Source of the DNA: an uncultured Corynebacterium sp.
GTDB taxonomy: Bacteria > Actinomycetota > Actinomycetes > Mycobacteriales > Mycobacteriaceae
Direction: 5' to 3'
Length of the DNA: 64,000 nt
Assembly (NCBI GenBank): GCA_946223355.1
Contig: CAMIPB010000005.1
Span: forward strand, 28,366-92,365
Part shown: positions 16,399 to 24,599 of the stretch, piece after piece
Layout of the letters: each line of letters starts with the position of its first letter
Position numbering within the stretch: the stretch's first letter is position 1
The notes under the pieces: model-generated
What the model saw: only the letters and a program-made list of their open reading frames with translations
Databases searched by the model: none
What the model was told of the DNA's origin: nothing
Position numbers and translations under genes: made by a program

Positions 16399-16836
16399 GT
16401 GCTTTTGGTATCAGTAATTCCAGTGGTTTGCTGGGCAGCCGCGTTAATCTATTGGGACATACGGTTTCGACGGCTCCCGGATGTTCTTACCGTGCCCGCG
16501 GGAATAGGGGCTCTAGTTTACTGCTTGGCATACGCTCCGGATGGCTTGTGGGGACTGTTTTGGCCACTGTCGTACTGGATAAGTGCAGCCTACAGCGGTG
16601 GGATAGGTGGTGGCGATATCAAGCTAGCGTTTACACTAGGGCCACTGGCATGGTTAGTTTCGGGGGTTTGGGGGCTACTAACCGCGATAGCGCTCGCATC
16701 CATTTTCACACTATTACTTGCTAGGGTGTATTCAGCTTTTTCTTTACAGAATCAAACGCATCTCCGGGGCTTTCCCCACGGGCCGAGCATGATTGTTGCC
16801 ACCATTGGCACATGTGCGTGGGTGTTCATGGAATAA
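16399..16836 (+). CDS. Small prepilin peptidase (A24 family)
   Basis: 145 residues, nearly all hydrophobic, with about four to five membrane helices. The two aspartates of the A24 aspartyl protease family are present: YWDIRFRRLPD near residue 20 and GGGDIKLAFTLGPLAW near 76. The N-terminal cysteine-rich methyltransferase domain of PilD is absent, as in other short actinobacterial and archaeal-type members. GTG start with GGAGGGGG upstream. No pilin, ATPase or secretin genes are in the window, so its substrate is elsewhere; its position inside the aro operon is conserved in my recollection of corynebacterial genomes. Confidence 0.85.
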   Translation: MLLVSVIPVVCWAAALIYWDIRFRRLPDVLTVPAGIGALVYCLAYAPDGLWGLFWPLSYWISAAYSGGIGGGDIKLAFTLGPLAWLVSGVWGLLTAIALASIFTLLLARVYSAFSLQNQTHLRGFPHGPSMIVATIGTCAWVFME

Positions 16837-16843
16837 TACCTTT

Positions 16844-18064
16844 ATGTTTCGTTGGACTACTGCAGGTGAATCTCATGGCCAAGCGCTCATTTCTCTTATT
16901 GAGGGGCTTCCCGCCGGTGTGAAAGTTGATAGGGACGAAATCGCCTTTCAACTTGCTCGTCGTCGCCTTGGGTATGGTCGTGGCGCGCGGATGAAATTCG
17001 AAGCTGATGAATTGACCTTGCTGACCGGTGTTCGACACGGACAGGCTATTGGTAGTCCGATATCCATAATGATCGGCAATACTGAGTGGCCCAAGTGGAC
17101 CACAATTATGTCTCCTGATGCTATCGATCGCACCGATCCAGAGGTAGAAAAGTCAATGAATTCAGGTCGAGGCGCAAAACTTATGCGTCCCCGGCCAGGG
17201 CACGCTGACTTTGCTGGAATGGTGAAGTATGACCACGAAGAAGCCCGACCAGTGCTTGAGCGTGCATCGGCGCGGGAAACTGCTGCGCGTGTAGCAGCAG
17301 GCGCTGTAGCCAAAAGCTTCCTGCGGCAAACTTTAGGAGTCGAAGTAATCTCCCATGTCGTTTCAATTGGAGACATGGAACCTTATGACGGCCCACAACC
17401 ACAGCCAAGCGACCTCGAAGCAATCGACGAATCACCAGTGCGCGCATTTAATAAATCTTGCGCAGACACCATGGTGGCCAATATTGAAACCGCAAAGAAG
17501 CAAGGCGACACTCTCGGCGGCATTATCGAGGTAGTTGTAGATGGTCTTCCCATCGGCTTAGGATCACACGTGGGTGGGGAGAGCAGGCTTGATGCTCAGT
17601 TAGCATCCGCACTCATGAGTATTCAGGCCATCAAGGGCGTGGAAATCGGTGACGGATTTGCTGAAGCACGACGAAAAGGTTCTGAAGCTCACGATGAAAT
17701 TGTATTCGACAAAAGTGCGCCGGGGATTAAACGTGAGACTAACCGCGCAGGCGGGGTAGAAGGTGGAATGACCAATGGCAACACCTTAAGAGTACGCGCT
17801 GCAATGAAGCCTATTTCCACAGTACCTAGAGCGCTGAAAACCGTAGACATGAGCAATGGCGAAGCAGCTACTGCAATTCACCAGCGATCGGATGTATGTG
17901 CTGTTCCTGCTGCTGGAGTTGTAGCTGAGGCTATGGTAGCGCTAGTTTTAACACGTTGTGTACTCGAAAAATTTGGTGGAGATAGCCTCCAGGAATGCCA
18001 ACGCAACATTGAAGGATACAACAAATATGTTCAGCAGAAGCTTACGTTTGAGGCGGAAAAGTGA
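16844..18064 (+). CDS. aroC: Chorismate synthase
   Basis: 406 residues. Converts 5-enolpyruvylshikimate-3-phosphate to chorismate using reduced FMN without net redox change. Signatures: FRWTTAGESHGQAL at the N-terminus, the RRRLGYGRGARM segment near 43, GRGAKLMRPRPGHADF near 107, and the C-terminal ERSD-type loop (HQRSDVCAVPAAG). The start is ATG 16844, seven bases after the prepilin peptidase stop; a longer frame from 16793 only reads through that gene's 3' end. No good Shine-Dalgarno is visible, so coupling to the upstream gene or a leaderless transcript is possible. Confidence 0.97.
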   Translation: MFRWTTAGESHGQALISLIEGLPAGVKVDRDEIAFQLARRRLGYGRGARMKFEADELTLLTGVRHGQAIGSPISIMIGNTEWPKWTTIMSPDAIDRTDPEVEKSMNSGRGAKLMRPRPGHADFAGMVKYDHEEARPVLERASARETAARVAAGAVAKSFLRQTLGVEVISHVVSIGDMEPYDGPQPQPSDLEAIDESPVRAFNKSCADTMVANIETAKKQGDTLGGIIEVVVDGLPIGLGSHVGGESRLDAQLASALMSIQAIKGVEIGDGFAEARRKGSEAHDEIVFDKSAPGIKRETNRAGGVEGGMTNGNTLRVRAAMKPISTVPRALKTVDMSNGEAATAIHQRSDVCAVPAAGVVAEAMVALVLTRCVLEKFGGDSLQECQRNIEGYNKYVQQKLTFEAEK

Positions 18065-18102
18065 AAATCAAATCGGCTCATAGGGAAGGCGCATAGAAAA
18101 AC

Positions 18103-18648
18103 GTGGAAGATCAATCGCCATTGAGTTTGTTGAGTGAAGGTCCACGGCTCGTCCTCGTTGGGCCACCAGGAGCCGGGAAGACTACCATTGGTCGACGTTT
18201 GGCCAGTGCGCTTTCGGTCGGTTTGGTTGATTCTGATGACTTGATTGCCTACGAATATGGCAAACCTTGTGGGGAGGTTTATGCCGAGCTGGGTGAAGAG
18301 AAATTTAGGGAAATTGAGCACGAGTTTGTCGCGCGTGCGCTCGCGTCGAGCGGCGTAGTCAGCCTGGGCGGTGGTGCGGTACTTAGTGAAAAGACCCGTC
18401 AGCTGCTTACACGATTCGACGTGGTTTACCTCTCAGTGTCTGCTGAAGAAGGCGCACGCCGTGCCGCGATTGATGGAGGTCGCCCGATACTTGAAGCTCC
18501 GGATGTCGTGGAGCACTATGCTCGGATACTGGAACAAAGGAAGGATCTGTACCGAGAAGTGGCCGACTATAAAGCACGTGCTGAGGGAAAGACACCCCAA
18601 CAGGTAGTCGCAGATATCCTCGGATTTTTAGATAGCCTTAAAAGCTAA
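18103..18648 (+). CDS. aroK: Shikimate kinase
   Basis: 181 residues. ATP-dependent 3-phosphorylation of shikimate. Walker A GPPGAGKTTIG at residues 22-32, substrate aspartate in DSDDLIAYEYG, the FREIEHEF Arg/Glu region, the SLGGGAVL loop near 88, and the lid/arginine segment RDLYREVADY-like (QRKDLYREVADYKARAE). GTG start, with AGGGAAGG further upstream than usual (13 bases). Next in line is aroB, and the set aroC-aroK-aroB-aroQ is the normal actinobacterial order. Confidence 0.95.
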   Translation: MEDQSPLSLLSEGPRLVLVGPPGAGKTTIGRRLASALSVGLVDSDDLIAYEYGKPCGEVYAELGEEKFREIEHEFVARALASSGVVSLGGGAVLSEKTRQLLTRFDVVYLSVSAEEGARRAAIDGGRPILEAPDVVEHYARILEQRKDLYREVADYKARAEGKTPQQVVADILGFLDSLKS

Positions 18649-18678
18649 ACGTTTCCACACGACAAGAAGCGAGCTGGG

Positions 18679-19755
18679 ATGGAACCCCAAGTAATTACCG
18701 TTAATAGTCCGTCACCCTATGCAGTAACCATCGGTCGCGGACTTTTCCCGCAGATTCAGCAGCGCATTATCGCTAGTGGCGCCCAGAAAGTGGCCATCGT
18801 AGTGGCTCCGCCGTTGAGAGAACGCGCTGTGGAACTGCAGGAGCAACTAAGCAGACAAGGGCTAGAGGTTCACACTTTAGATATTCCAGACGCAGAATTA
18901 GCCAAGGAAATTTCGGTTGTCGCTTCGTTGTGGGACGATTTGGGCACTCAGGGTTTTAGTCGCTCCGACATTGTGATCGCAATTGGTGGTGGCGCTACCA
19001 CTGATATGGCAGGTTTCGTTGCTGCTTCCTGGATGCGCGGTATTAGGGTCATTCACGTTCCCACTACATTGCTGGCCATGGTGGATGCTGCGGTAGGTGG
19101 CAAGACGGGAATCAACACTGCTTCAGGAAAAAATATGGTCGGTGCGTTCCATGAGCCAGATTCTGTTTTCGTTGACATGGACTTCCTCGAGACTTTGCCT
19201 CATCAGGAACTCGTGTCAGGGTCTGCGGAGATTATCAAGGCTGGATTCATCGCGGATCCGAGCATCATCCATTCCTATGAAAAAGATCCCTCGTCTTGTT
19301 TGGATACGCACGGTTTGCTTCCAGAACTGATCACGAAAGCGATTAGTATCAAAGCCACTGTAGTCGGCCAAGACCTTAAAGAATCAGGTTTACGAGAAAC
19401 TCTCAACTACGGCCACACATTTGGTCATGCCATCGAACTAGCGGAAAACTACACCTGGCGGCACGGCAATGCAGTGGCTGTTGGCATGCTATTTGTTGCA
19501 CACTTGGCGCACCAAGTTGGACTGCTGCAACCAAGCGTCGTTGTTAAGCATCAAACGGTATTGGAAAATATTGGACTTCCAACGTCTTATTCGGGCGCAG
19601 ATTTTGAAACACTACTTGAATTCATGAAGCGGGATAAGAAAAACCGTGGGGGCGGATTGCGCTTTGTGGCTCTCACCAAAGTGGGCGAAACGACCCGCTT
19701 AGAAAACCCAGCTCAGGAAGAGTTGATTACTGCCTGGCAAAAGATTGCAGGATAG
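18679..19755 (+). CDS. aroB: 3-dehydroquinate synthase
   Basis: 358 residues. NAD- and metal-dependent cyclisation of DAHP to 3-dehydroquinate, the second step of the shikimate pathway. Seen: the nucleotide motif AIGGGATTDMAGFVA near residue 101, VPTTLLAMVDAAVGGKTGIN near 127, the zinc ligands Glu in SAEIIKAGFIAD and His in NYGHTFGHAIE and HGNAVAVGM. Length is normal. Eleven bases separate its start region from aroQ downstream (stop 19755, next ATG 19766). Confidence 0.96.
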   Translation: MEPQVITVNSPSPYAVTIGRGLFPQIQQRIIASGAQKVAIVVAPPLRERAVELQEQLSRQGLEVHTLDIPDAELAKEISVVASLWDDLGTQGFSRSDIVIAIGGGATTDMAGFVAASWMRGIRVIHVPTTLLAMVDAAVGGKTGINTASGKNMVGAFHEPDSVFVDMDFLETLPHQELVSGSAEIIKAGFIADPSIIHSYEKDPSSCLDTHGLLPELITKAISIKATVVGQDLKESGLRETLNYGHTFGHAIELAENYTWRHGNAVAVGMLFVAHLAHQVGLLQPSVVVKHQTVLENIGLPTSYSGADFETLLEFMKRDKKNRGGGLRFVALTKVGETTRLENPAQEELITAWQKIAG

Positions 19756-19765
19756 GGTGGGTTGT

Positions 19766-20203
19766 ATGAAAGTCGTGCTTCTCAATGGTCCCAACCTAAA
19801 CCGACTCGGTAAACGGCAGCCGGAAGTTTATGGCCAGGAAACCCTGGCTGAGATTGAGCAATCCGTTAGGGTCAAGGCAGAGGGCTTAGGAATAGAGTTT
19901 GAAGCCCACCAATCAAATTCTGAGGCGGAACTCATCGGTTGGATTCACACTGCAGCCGATGAAGGCGCAGCGGTAATAATTAATCCAGGTGCGTTTACGC
20001 ATACTTCAATAGCGATTAGAGATGCATTGCAAGAGATTGCAGATGGGGCAGGCTTCATAGAAGTCCATATGTCTAATGTGTATGCAAGGGAAGAATTCCG
20101 GTCTAAGTCCTACATGTCTGACATAGCCAGCGGAGTCATAGTGGGCATGGGAAGTTTCGGATATCTTGCAGCCATAGACTACTTTGCCCACAAAGCGTCA
20201 TAA
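19766..20203 (+). CDS. aroQ: 3-dehydroquinate dehydratase, type II
   Basis: 145 residues, dodecameric type II enzyme converting 3-dehydroquinate to 3-dehydroshikimate. Signatures: LLNGPNLNRLGKRQPEVYG (residues 4-22) with the catalytic Arg/Tyr loop, HQSNSEAELIGWIH near 50, INPGAFTHTS near 74 and HMSNVYAREEFRSKS near 100. ATG 19766 is used; a frame seven codons longer reads back into aroB and lacks a ribosome site. It is the last gene of the aro run; no intrinsic terminator is evident before pepQ 86 bases on. Confidence 0.96.
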   Translation: MKVVLLNGPNLNRLGKRQPEVYGQETLAEIEQSVRVKAEGLGIEFEAHQSNSEAELIGWIHTAADEGAAVIINPGAFTHTSIAIRDALQEIADGAGFIEVHMSNVYAREEFRSKSYMSDIASGVIVGMGSFGYLAAIDYFAHKAS

Positions 20204-20289
20204 TTTTGGCTACACTGCAATAAATCCACTGCTCACATAGCTGCTAGAAAGAATCTACGTGGGTGGCTTAGTTTTAGGAAGGTTCAATT

Positions 20290-21381
20290 ATGCCTTTGGC
20301 AGATACTCGTTTTTCTAACCGTCGGCGCGCCCTAGCTACGAAACTTGCAGAGAATCGTCTAGATGCTTTGTTGGTTACGAACCTGTTGAACGTGCGTTAT
20401 CTCAGCAATTTCTCCGGTTCTAACGGAATGCTGGTCGTCGAAAAAGACATGACCGCAAACATCGCCACTGATGGGCGTTACACCACCCAAATTTCTGAAG
20501 AAGTCCCTGATATTAAAGCTGAGATCACAAAACAACTGGCTACTGAACTCTTAGCTAAAATCCCCACGCCCGCACGCGTAGGGGTAGAGGCTGAGCACTT
20601 AAGCATCAGTGCTTTTGAGAAGCTTAAGAACCAGGCTCCGGAAGACATCGAGTTGATTCCTGTCAGCGGTGTAGTTGAAGAACTGCGCATCGAAAAAGAC
20701 GAGGTTTCACTCATTAAGCTCACTGAATTGGCGGAGCTGGCCACGAAAGCGCTTGAAGAGCTAATTGCAGCCGGGGAGTTAGCAGTAGGACGAACTGAAC
20801 GTCAGGTCGCTGCCGACCTCGAATACCGGATGCGAATGGCCGGTGCTGAACACCCAAGTTTTGACACTATTGTCGCCTCGGGGCCTAATTCTGCTAAGCC
20901 GCACCATGGAGCAGAAGACCGGGTAATCGAAGATGGTGATTTAGTGACCATCGATTTTGGAGCCCATTTGCGTGGTTTTAATTCTGATATGACCCGTACG
21001 TTCATCATGGGGCATGCAACCGAGTTTTCGGCAGAAATCTATGATTTGGTCCTCAAAGCACAGGAGGCTGGAGTTGAGGCGGCTCGCGCTGGTGCAAAGC
21101 TCGTCGACGTCGATGCTGCTTGCCGGAGCATCATCGCTGATGGTGGATACGGTGAGTATTTCTCGCACTCCACTGGACACGGCATTGGACTGGACGTACA
21201 CGAAGCCCCCTATGCCGCAGCTACGGCAACTGGCGAGCTTAAGCCAAACATGACGTTGACTATTGAGCCTGGAATTTACGTACCTGGAAAGGGGGGAGTT
21301 CGGATTGAAGACACCCTCATCATTACCGAAGGGAAACCGCGTATTATCACGAACTTCCCCAAGGAGCGTCGCGTGATCTAA
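20290..21381 (+). CDS. pepQ: Xaa-Pro aminopeptidase / dipeptidase, M24B family
   Basis: 363 residues. An N-terminal creatinase-like domain (LDALLVTNLLNVRYLSNFSG split as LDALLVTNLL and RYLSNFSGSNG) is followed by the pita-bread catalytic domain. The five metal ligands can be placed: Asp in VTIDFGAHLRGFNSDMTRTF (two Asp, near 219 and 230), His in HSTGHGIGLDVHE near 294, and Glu in TIEPGIYVPG and GGVRIEDTL. It removes proline-adjacent residues in the cytoplasm. GGAAGG precedes the ATG. In many actinobacteria this gene lies before efp, as here; the symbol pepQ is by position and family, since substrate choice (peptidase P or Q) cannot be told. Confidence 0.88.
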   Translation: MPLADTRFSNRRRALATKLAENRLDALLVTNLLNVRYLSNFSGSNGMLVVEKDMTANIATDGRYTTQISEEVPDIKAEITKQLATELLAKIPTPARVGVEAEHLSISAFEKLKNQAPEDIELIPVSGVVEELRIEKDEVSLIKLTELAELATKALEELIAAGELAVGRTERQVAADLEYRMRMAGAEHPSFDTIVASGPNSAKPHHGAEDRVIEDGDLVTIDFGAHLRGFNSDMTRTFIMGHATEFSAEIYDLVLKAQEAGVEAARAGAKLVDVDAACRSIIADGGYGEYFSHSTGHGIGLDVHEAPYAAATATGELKPNMTLTIEPGIYVPGKGGVRIEDTLIITEGKPRIITNFPKERRVI

Positions 21382-21441
21382 ACTGGCTAGCACGCTTTCA
21401 GTTAAGTTTTCACTATCGATTGTTATTGGAGAGTAAACCAA

Positions 21442-22005
21442 GTGGCAACTACCGCCGACTTTAAAAACGGCCTTGTACTCAAGGTCGACAACAAGCTTCA
21501 GCAGATCATTGAGTTCCAGCACGTTAAGCCAGGCAAGGGGCCTGCCTTTGTCCGCACGAAGCTCAAGGACGTTGTCTCTGGCAAGACCGTGGACAAGACC
21601 TGGAATGCTGGCGTAAAGGTAGATACCGCAACCGTTGACCGCCGTGACATGACCTACCTGTACAACGACGGCACTAACTACGTGCTCATGGATGACAAGA
21701 ACTTCGAGCAGGTAGAGCTAGCTGAGGACAAGTTCGGTGACGCTGCGAAGTTCCTTTTGGAAAACATGCGAGTTCAGGTCTCTTTCCACGAGGGCGAGGC
21801 ACTATTCGCAGAGCTTCCAATCAACGTTGATCTCAAGGTAGAGCACACTGAGCCAGGCCTACAGGGTGATCGTTCATCAGGTGGTACCAAACCAGCGACT
21901 TTGGAAACCGGCGCGGAAATTCAAGTTCCTTTGTTCATCGAGACAGGCAACGTACTCAAAGTAGATACCCGTACCGGCGAGTATTTGTCCCGCGTCAACA
22001 ACTAA
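21442..22005 (+). CDS. efp: Translation elongation factor P
   Basis: 187 residues, three beta-barrel domains. It rescues ribosomes stalled on polyproline. The tip loop is FQHVKPGKGPAFVRTK, with the Lys that is unmodified or variously modified in different bacteria near residue 33. Domain II starts with DTATVDRRDMTYLYNDG and domain III ends with VPLFIETGNVLKVDTRTGEY. Start GTG 21442 with GGAGAG upstream. It is 60 bases after pepQ and 44 before nusB. Confidence 0.97.
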   Translation: MATTADFKNGLVLKVDNKLQQIIEFQHVKPGKGPAFVRTKLKDVVSGKTVDKTWNAGVKVDTATVDRRDMTYLYNDGTNYVLMDDKNFEQVELAEDKFGDAAKFLLENMRVQVSFHEGEALFAELPINVDLKVEHTEPGLQGDRSSGGTKPATLETGAEIQVPLFIETGNVLKVDTRTGEYLSRVNN

Positions 22006-22049
22006 GATTTACGTTTGCTAACCAATAGTTGTAGACAAGGGGCCACTAA

Positions 22050-22592
22050 GTGAGCGAAAACCGAGAAATCAATTATCGTCGCCACGGCGCACGTTATCGC
22101 GCGCGCCGAAGGGCAGCTGATTTTCTATATGAAGCTGAAAATCGTGACGCTGACCCTGTCGGGTTGATAGAAGATCGTGTTGAGCTAGCCCGCGATAAAG
22201 ATAGCGGCGTGGCCCCTGTCTCTGAATACACACGTCACATTGTTACTGGCGTGGCAGAAGAGCTTGATGGAATTGATGAAACCATTGAGCGTTTCCTCGC
22301 AGAAGATTGGGAACTACACCGTATTCCTGCCGTAGACCGTGCTATTTTGCGAGTATCAACCTGGGAGCTGTTGTTTAACCCAGATGTCCCCACTGCCACC
22401 GCTGTGGTGGAGGGCGTGGAGCTGGCAAGCGAATACTCCAACAACGAAGCTCCACCGTATGTTCATGCTGTGCTAGATGACATCGCTCAGTCTCGTTCCG
22501 CGGATAACCCTATGAACATTGGTTCAGGTGTTGAGGTATCAGAGAACGAAGACCGAGAGGGTATAGACGAAGCAGTTGATTCTGATGTCTAA
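22050..22592 (+). CDS. nusB: Transcription antitermination factor NusB
   Basis: 180 residues, all-helical. NusB binds boxA with NusE in rRNA antitermination. Seen: YRARRRAADFLYEAENRD near the N-terminus (family ARxxALQ-type helix) and VDRAILRVSTWELLFNPDVP near residue 97, then AVVEGVELASEYSN. An acidic C-terminal tail of about 25 residues (SENEDREGIDEAVDSD) extends beyond the usual fold. GTG start with a GGGG site upstream. The last eight bases overlap ppk2, so the two genes are translationally coupled. Confidence 0.94.
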   Translation: MSENREINYRRHGARYRARRRAADFLYEAENRDADPVGLIEDRVELARDKDSGVAPVSEYTRHIVTGVAEELDGIDETIERFLAEDWELHRIPAVDRAILRVSTWELLFNPDVPTATAVVEGVELASEYSNNEAPPYVHAVLDDIAQSRSADNPMNIGSGVEVSENEDREGIDEAVDSDV

Positions 22593-23439
22593 ATTCAAGA
22601 TCAAGGACGCTTTGGCGCTCGCTGTTGATGAAGATTTTCAACTTTCTGATCTTGATCCTGATTCCACCCCGGGTTTTTCCGGGGATGAAGATGACGCACG
22701 TGAACGCGGAGAGAAGAAGGACGATGATCTCTATGATCTCCAAGAGCTCCTTTTCGCAAATTCCCGAGCATATGGCGAAAAAGCGCCTAGTATTCTGCTC
22801 GTCCTACAGGGGATGGACACCTCTGGCAAGGGCGGCGTCATCCGCAATACTCTCAACGTCTTTGATCCGCAGGGGATTGACACCGTCGGCTTTGGCAAGC
22901 CAACTGAAGAAGAGCTAGCGCACGACTTCCTGTGGCGTATCCGAAAGCATGTGCCCAAGCCTGGACAGATTGTGGCCTTTGACCGCTCGCATTATGAGGA
23001 CGTTTTGATTCAGCGCGTCCATAAGTGGGTCGACGAGGACGAGATAGAACGCCGGTTTGAGGCTATTCAAGACTTCGAGCGAGAGTTAGTTGCAAACGGC
23101 ACTCGAATTATCAAAGTCATGCTGCACATTTCCAAAGACTTCCAGAAAGAGAACTTTCTAGATCGGTTAGAGAAGCCGGAAAAGCACTGGAAGTACAATC
23201 CCGGCGACATAGACGAGCGCGAGCATTGGGATGCATACATGGACGCATACCAAGATGCTGTAGTGCGTACCTCTACAGAAGATGCACCTTGGTACGTTAT
23301 TCCATCAGATAACAAACCATATGCTCGAATGGTCATAAAATTCCTGCTTCTAGATGCCCTGCAAAATATGGACTTGGAGTGGCCAACAGCAGACTTTGAC
23401 GTCGAAGCTGAGCTTGAACGCGCTCAAAATTTGGAATAA
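22585..23439 (+). CDS. ppk2: Polyphosphate kinase 2 family phosphotransferase
   Basis: 284 residues. PPK2 enzymes move phosphate between polyphosphate and nucleoside di- or monophosphates. Walker A is LQGMDTSGKGGVIRNT near residue 80, Walker B with the lid is FDRSHYEDVLIQRVHK near 136, and KYNPGDIDEREHWDAY near 205 is the C-terminal family motif. The first 55 residues are acidic and probably flexible. ATG 22585 overlaps the nusB stop by eight bases; a start three codons earlier lacks support. The substrate class (AMP, ADP or GDP) cannot be assigned by eye. A bidirectional hairpin closes the operon. Confidence 0.93.
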   Translation: MSKFKIKDALALAVDEDFQLSDLDPDSTPGFSGDEDDARERGEKKDDDLYDLQELLFANSRAYGEKAPSILLVLQGMDTSGKGGVIRNTLNVFDPQGIDTVGFGKPTEEELAHDFLWRIRKHVPKPGQIVAFDRSHYEDVLIQRVHKWVDEDEIERRFEAIQDFERELVANGTRIIKVMLHISKDFQKENFLDRLEKPEKHWKYNPGDIDEREHWDAYMDAYQDAVVRTSTEDAPWYVIPSDNKPYARMVIKFLLLDALQNMDLEWPTADFDVEAELERAQNLE

Positions 23440-23449
23440 AAGAAAAGAA

Positions 23450-23477
23450 GCTCTCGGAGTATAAAACTCCCGAGAGC
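23450..23477. terminator. Bidirectional intrinsic terminator between ppk2 and the YbjN genes
   Basis: GCTCTCGG (23450-23457) pairs with CCGAGAGC (23470-23477), with an inner AGT/ACT extension. On the minus strand the stem is followed by a U-rich tract (complement of 23436-23449), so it best serves the YbjN genes; for ppk2 the downstream U-run is weak. Confidence 0.75.
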
Positions 23478-23496
23478 CTCACCCTTATATGAGCGT

Positions 23497-23985
23497 TTAT
23501 GCCTCCGGGGTATGGCCAGTGGGGCCTTCAGATGACTCGGCCGCAGCGTCTTCACCCAGCTTATTCATTTGCTCTGCTGCGGCGACCATGGCGTCTTGCG
23601 CCGCAATAACGCCATCAACTGCGGCTTTCAGAGCTACTTTGAGCTGAGCGTCCGTCATGCCAGCAGCACAAGGGATATCGCGTTCAGTTCGGACAACGAG
23701 CTTATCTTCGTGGCTAGCGATGGTCGCCCGAGCACCAAATGATACGGAGTTGATCTGGTTTGCCGCTAAAAAGAGCCCGGCGTCTGCGCTGTTAAAGTCA
23801 GCCTCGGTCAAGACATCCGTTCGAACAATAGCCACGGTGTCAAGCACAGCGAAAGTGCACGGGAGACCGTTCAAGTTAGCCATTGCAAGATCGTGGCCTT
23901 CGATGCGTTCCAGTTCAACGTCGAGGTCCTTCATAGTAGTGACCACACGGTCAATTGAGATTGGCTCTAGTGCATTAGTTGTCAT
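23497..23985 (-). CDS. YbjN-domain protein (second of a pair)
   Basis: 162 residues. It resembles the YbjN family (sensory-transduction-regulator/type III chaperone-like fold): an N-terminal segment that begins with ISIDRVVTTMKDLDVELER, a central beta-rich part (VAIVRTDVLTEADF, VSFGARATIASHEDKLVVRTERDI) and a C-terminal helix pair. The last 25 residues are low-complexity and acidic. It overlaps the upstream YbjN gene by 11 bases, so the two products are probably made together and may associate. No biochemical role is established for this family in actinobacteria. Confidence 0.75.
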   Translation of the reverse strand: MTTNALEPISIDRVVTTMKDLDVELERIEGHDLAMANLNGLPCTFAVLDTVAIVRTDVLTEADFNSADAGLFLAANQINSVSFGARATIASHEDKLVVRTERDIPCAAGMTDAQLKVALKAAVDGVIAAQDAMVAAAEQMNKLGEDAAAESSEGPTGHTPEA

Positions 23986-24505
23986 TGTGTGGATCCTCCC
24001 ACGTTACAAGTGCTGGGTAGGTGTTTTCTAGATAGTTGAAAGACTGCAAAATAGCATCCAAACTGGACATAATAAATGAGCCCAACTGGTTGCGCGATAG
24101 ACCAAGCTCAATGTTTATCTCCCGGAATCCAGATACAGCAAGTTTGTCGGCAGAGGCCTCAAAAAAGCGCAAGGTAGGAGCAAACTGCTCCTCATTCCAG
24201 CCGTTAACGGTTGCCAGCAGGCCTGGGCCGTCAGTTTGTGGGACGTCGCCACGCCACACAGAATCAATAACGAGAGTGTTTTCGCGGAGCTGAAGCGCAA
24301 TCGCTGCGTTCAGAAAACCTGTGCGCACGATGGTCTCGGCAGGTTCTCCTTCGCGGACAACTTGGTCTTCGAGACGATACTCCAAGCCTTCGTTGTCAAA
24401 GATCTCCGCAATTCGTTCAATGGTAACCGGTTTAATCTCGGTGTCTTCGTATACCCGTTTTTCGTCTGCGTCGGGTTGAGAGCTTTCCATATGGAGCTTC
24501 GCCAT
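23975..24505 (-). CDS. YbjN-domain protein (first of a pair)
   Basis: 176 residues with the same domain plan as its downstream partner: IKPVTIERIAEIFDNEGLEYRLE at the N-terminus (split as IKPVTIERIAEIF and LEYRLE), FLNAAIALQLRENTLVIDSVWRG in the middle, and LGSFIMSSLDAILQSFNYLE as a terminal helix. A WNEEQFAPT segment is typical of the family. ATG 24505 has no strong ribosome site, but TTAGAT lies four bases ahead of it, so a leaderless message is possible. Convergent with ppk2. Confidence 0.78.
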   Translation of the reverse strand: MAKLHMESSQPDADEKRVYEDTEIKPVTIERIAEIFDNEGLEYRLEDQVVREGEPAETIVRTGFLNAAIALQLRENTLVIDSVWRGDVPQTDGPGLLATVNGWNEEQFAPTLRFFEASADKLAVSGFREINIELGLSRNQLGSFIMSSLDAILQSFNYLENTYPALVTWEDPHNDN

Positions 24506-24599
24506 TCCAATCTAAGTTGTTTGCGTGGACAATGTGGACTGTTAACCACACTATCTAACTGTTTGACGCAGCGGTTCTAAAACAGGCAAATAGGGGAGG

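Noticed and set aside
16793..16843. N-terminal extension of aroC
   Set aside because: It reads the 3' end of the prepilin peptidase in another frame; chorismate synthases begin at FRWTTAGESHG.
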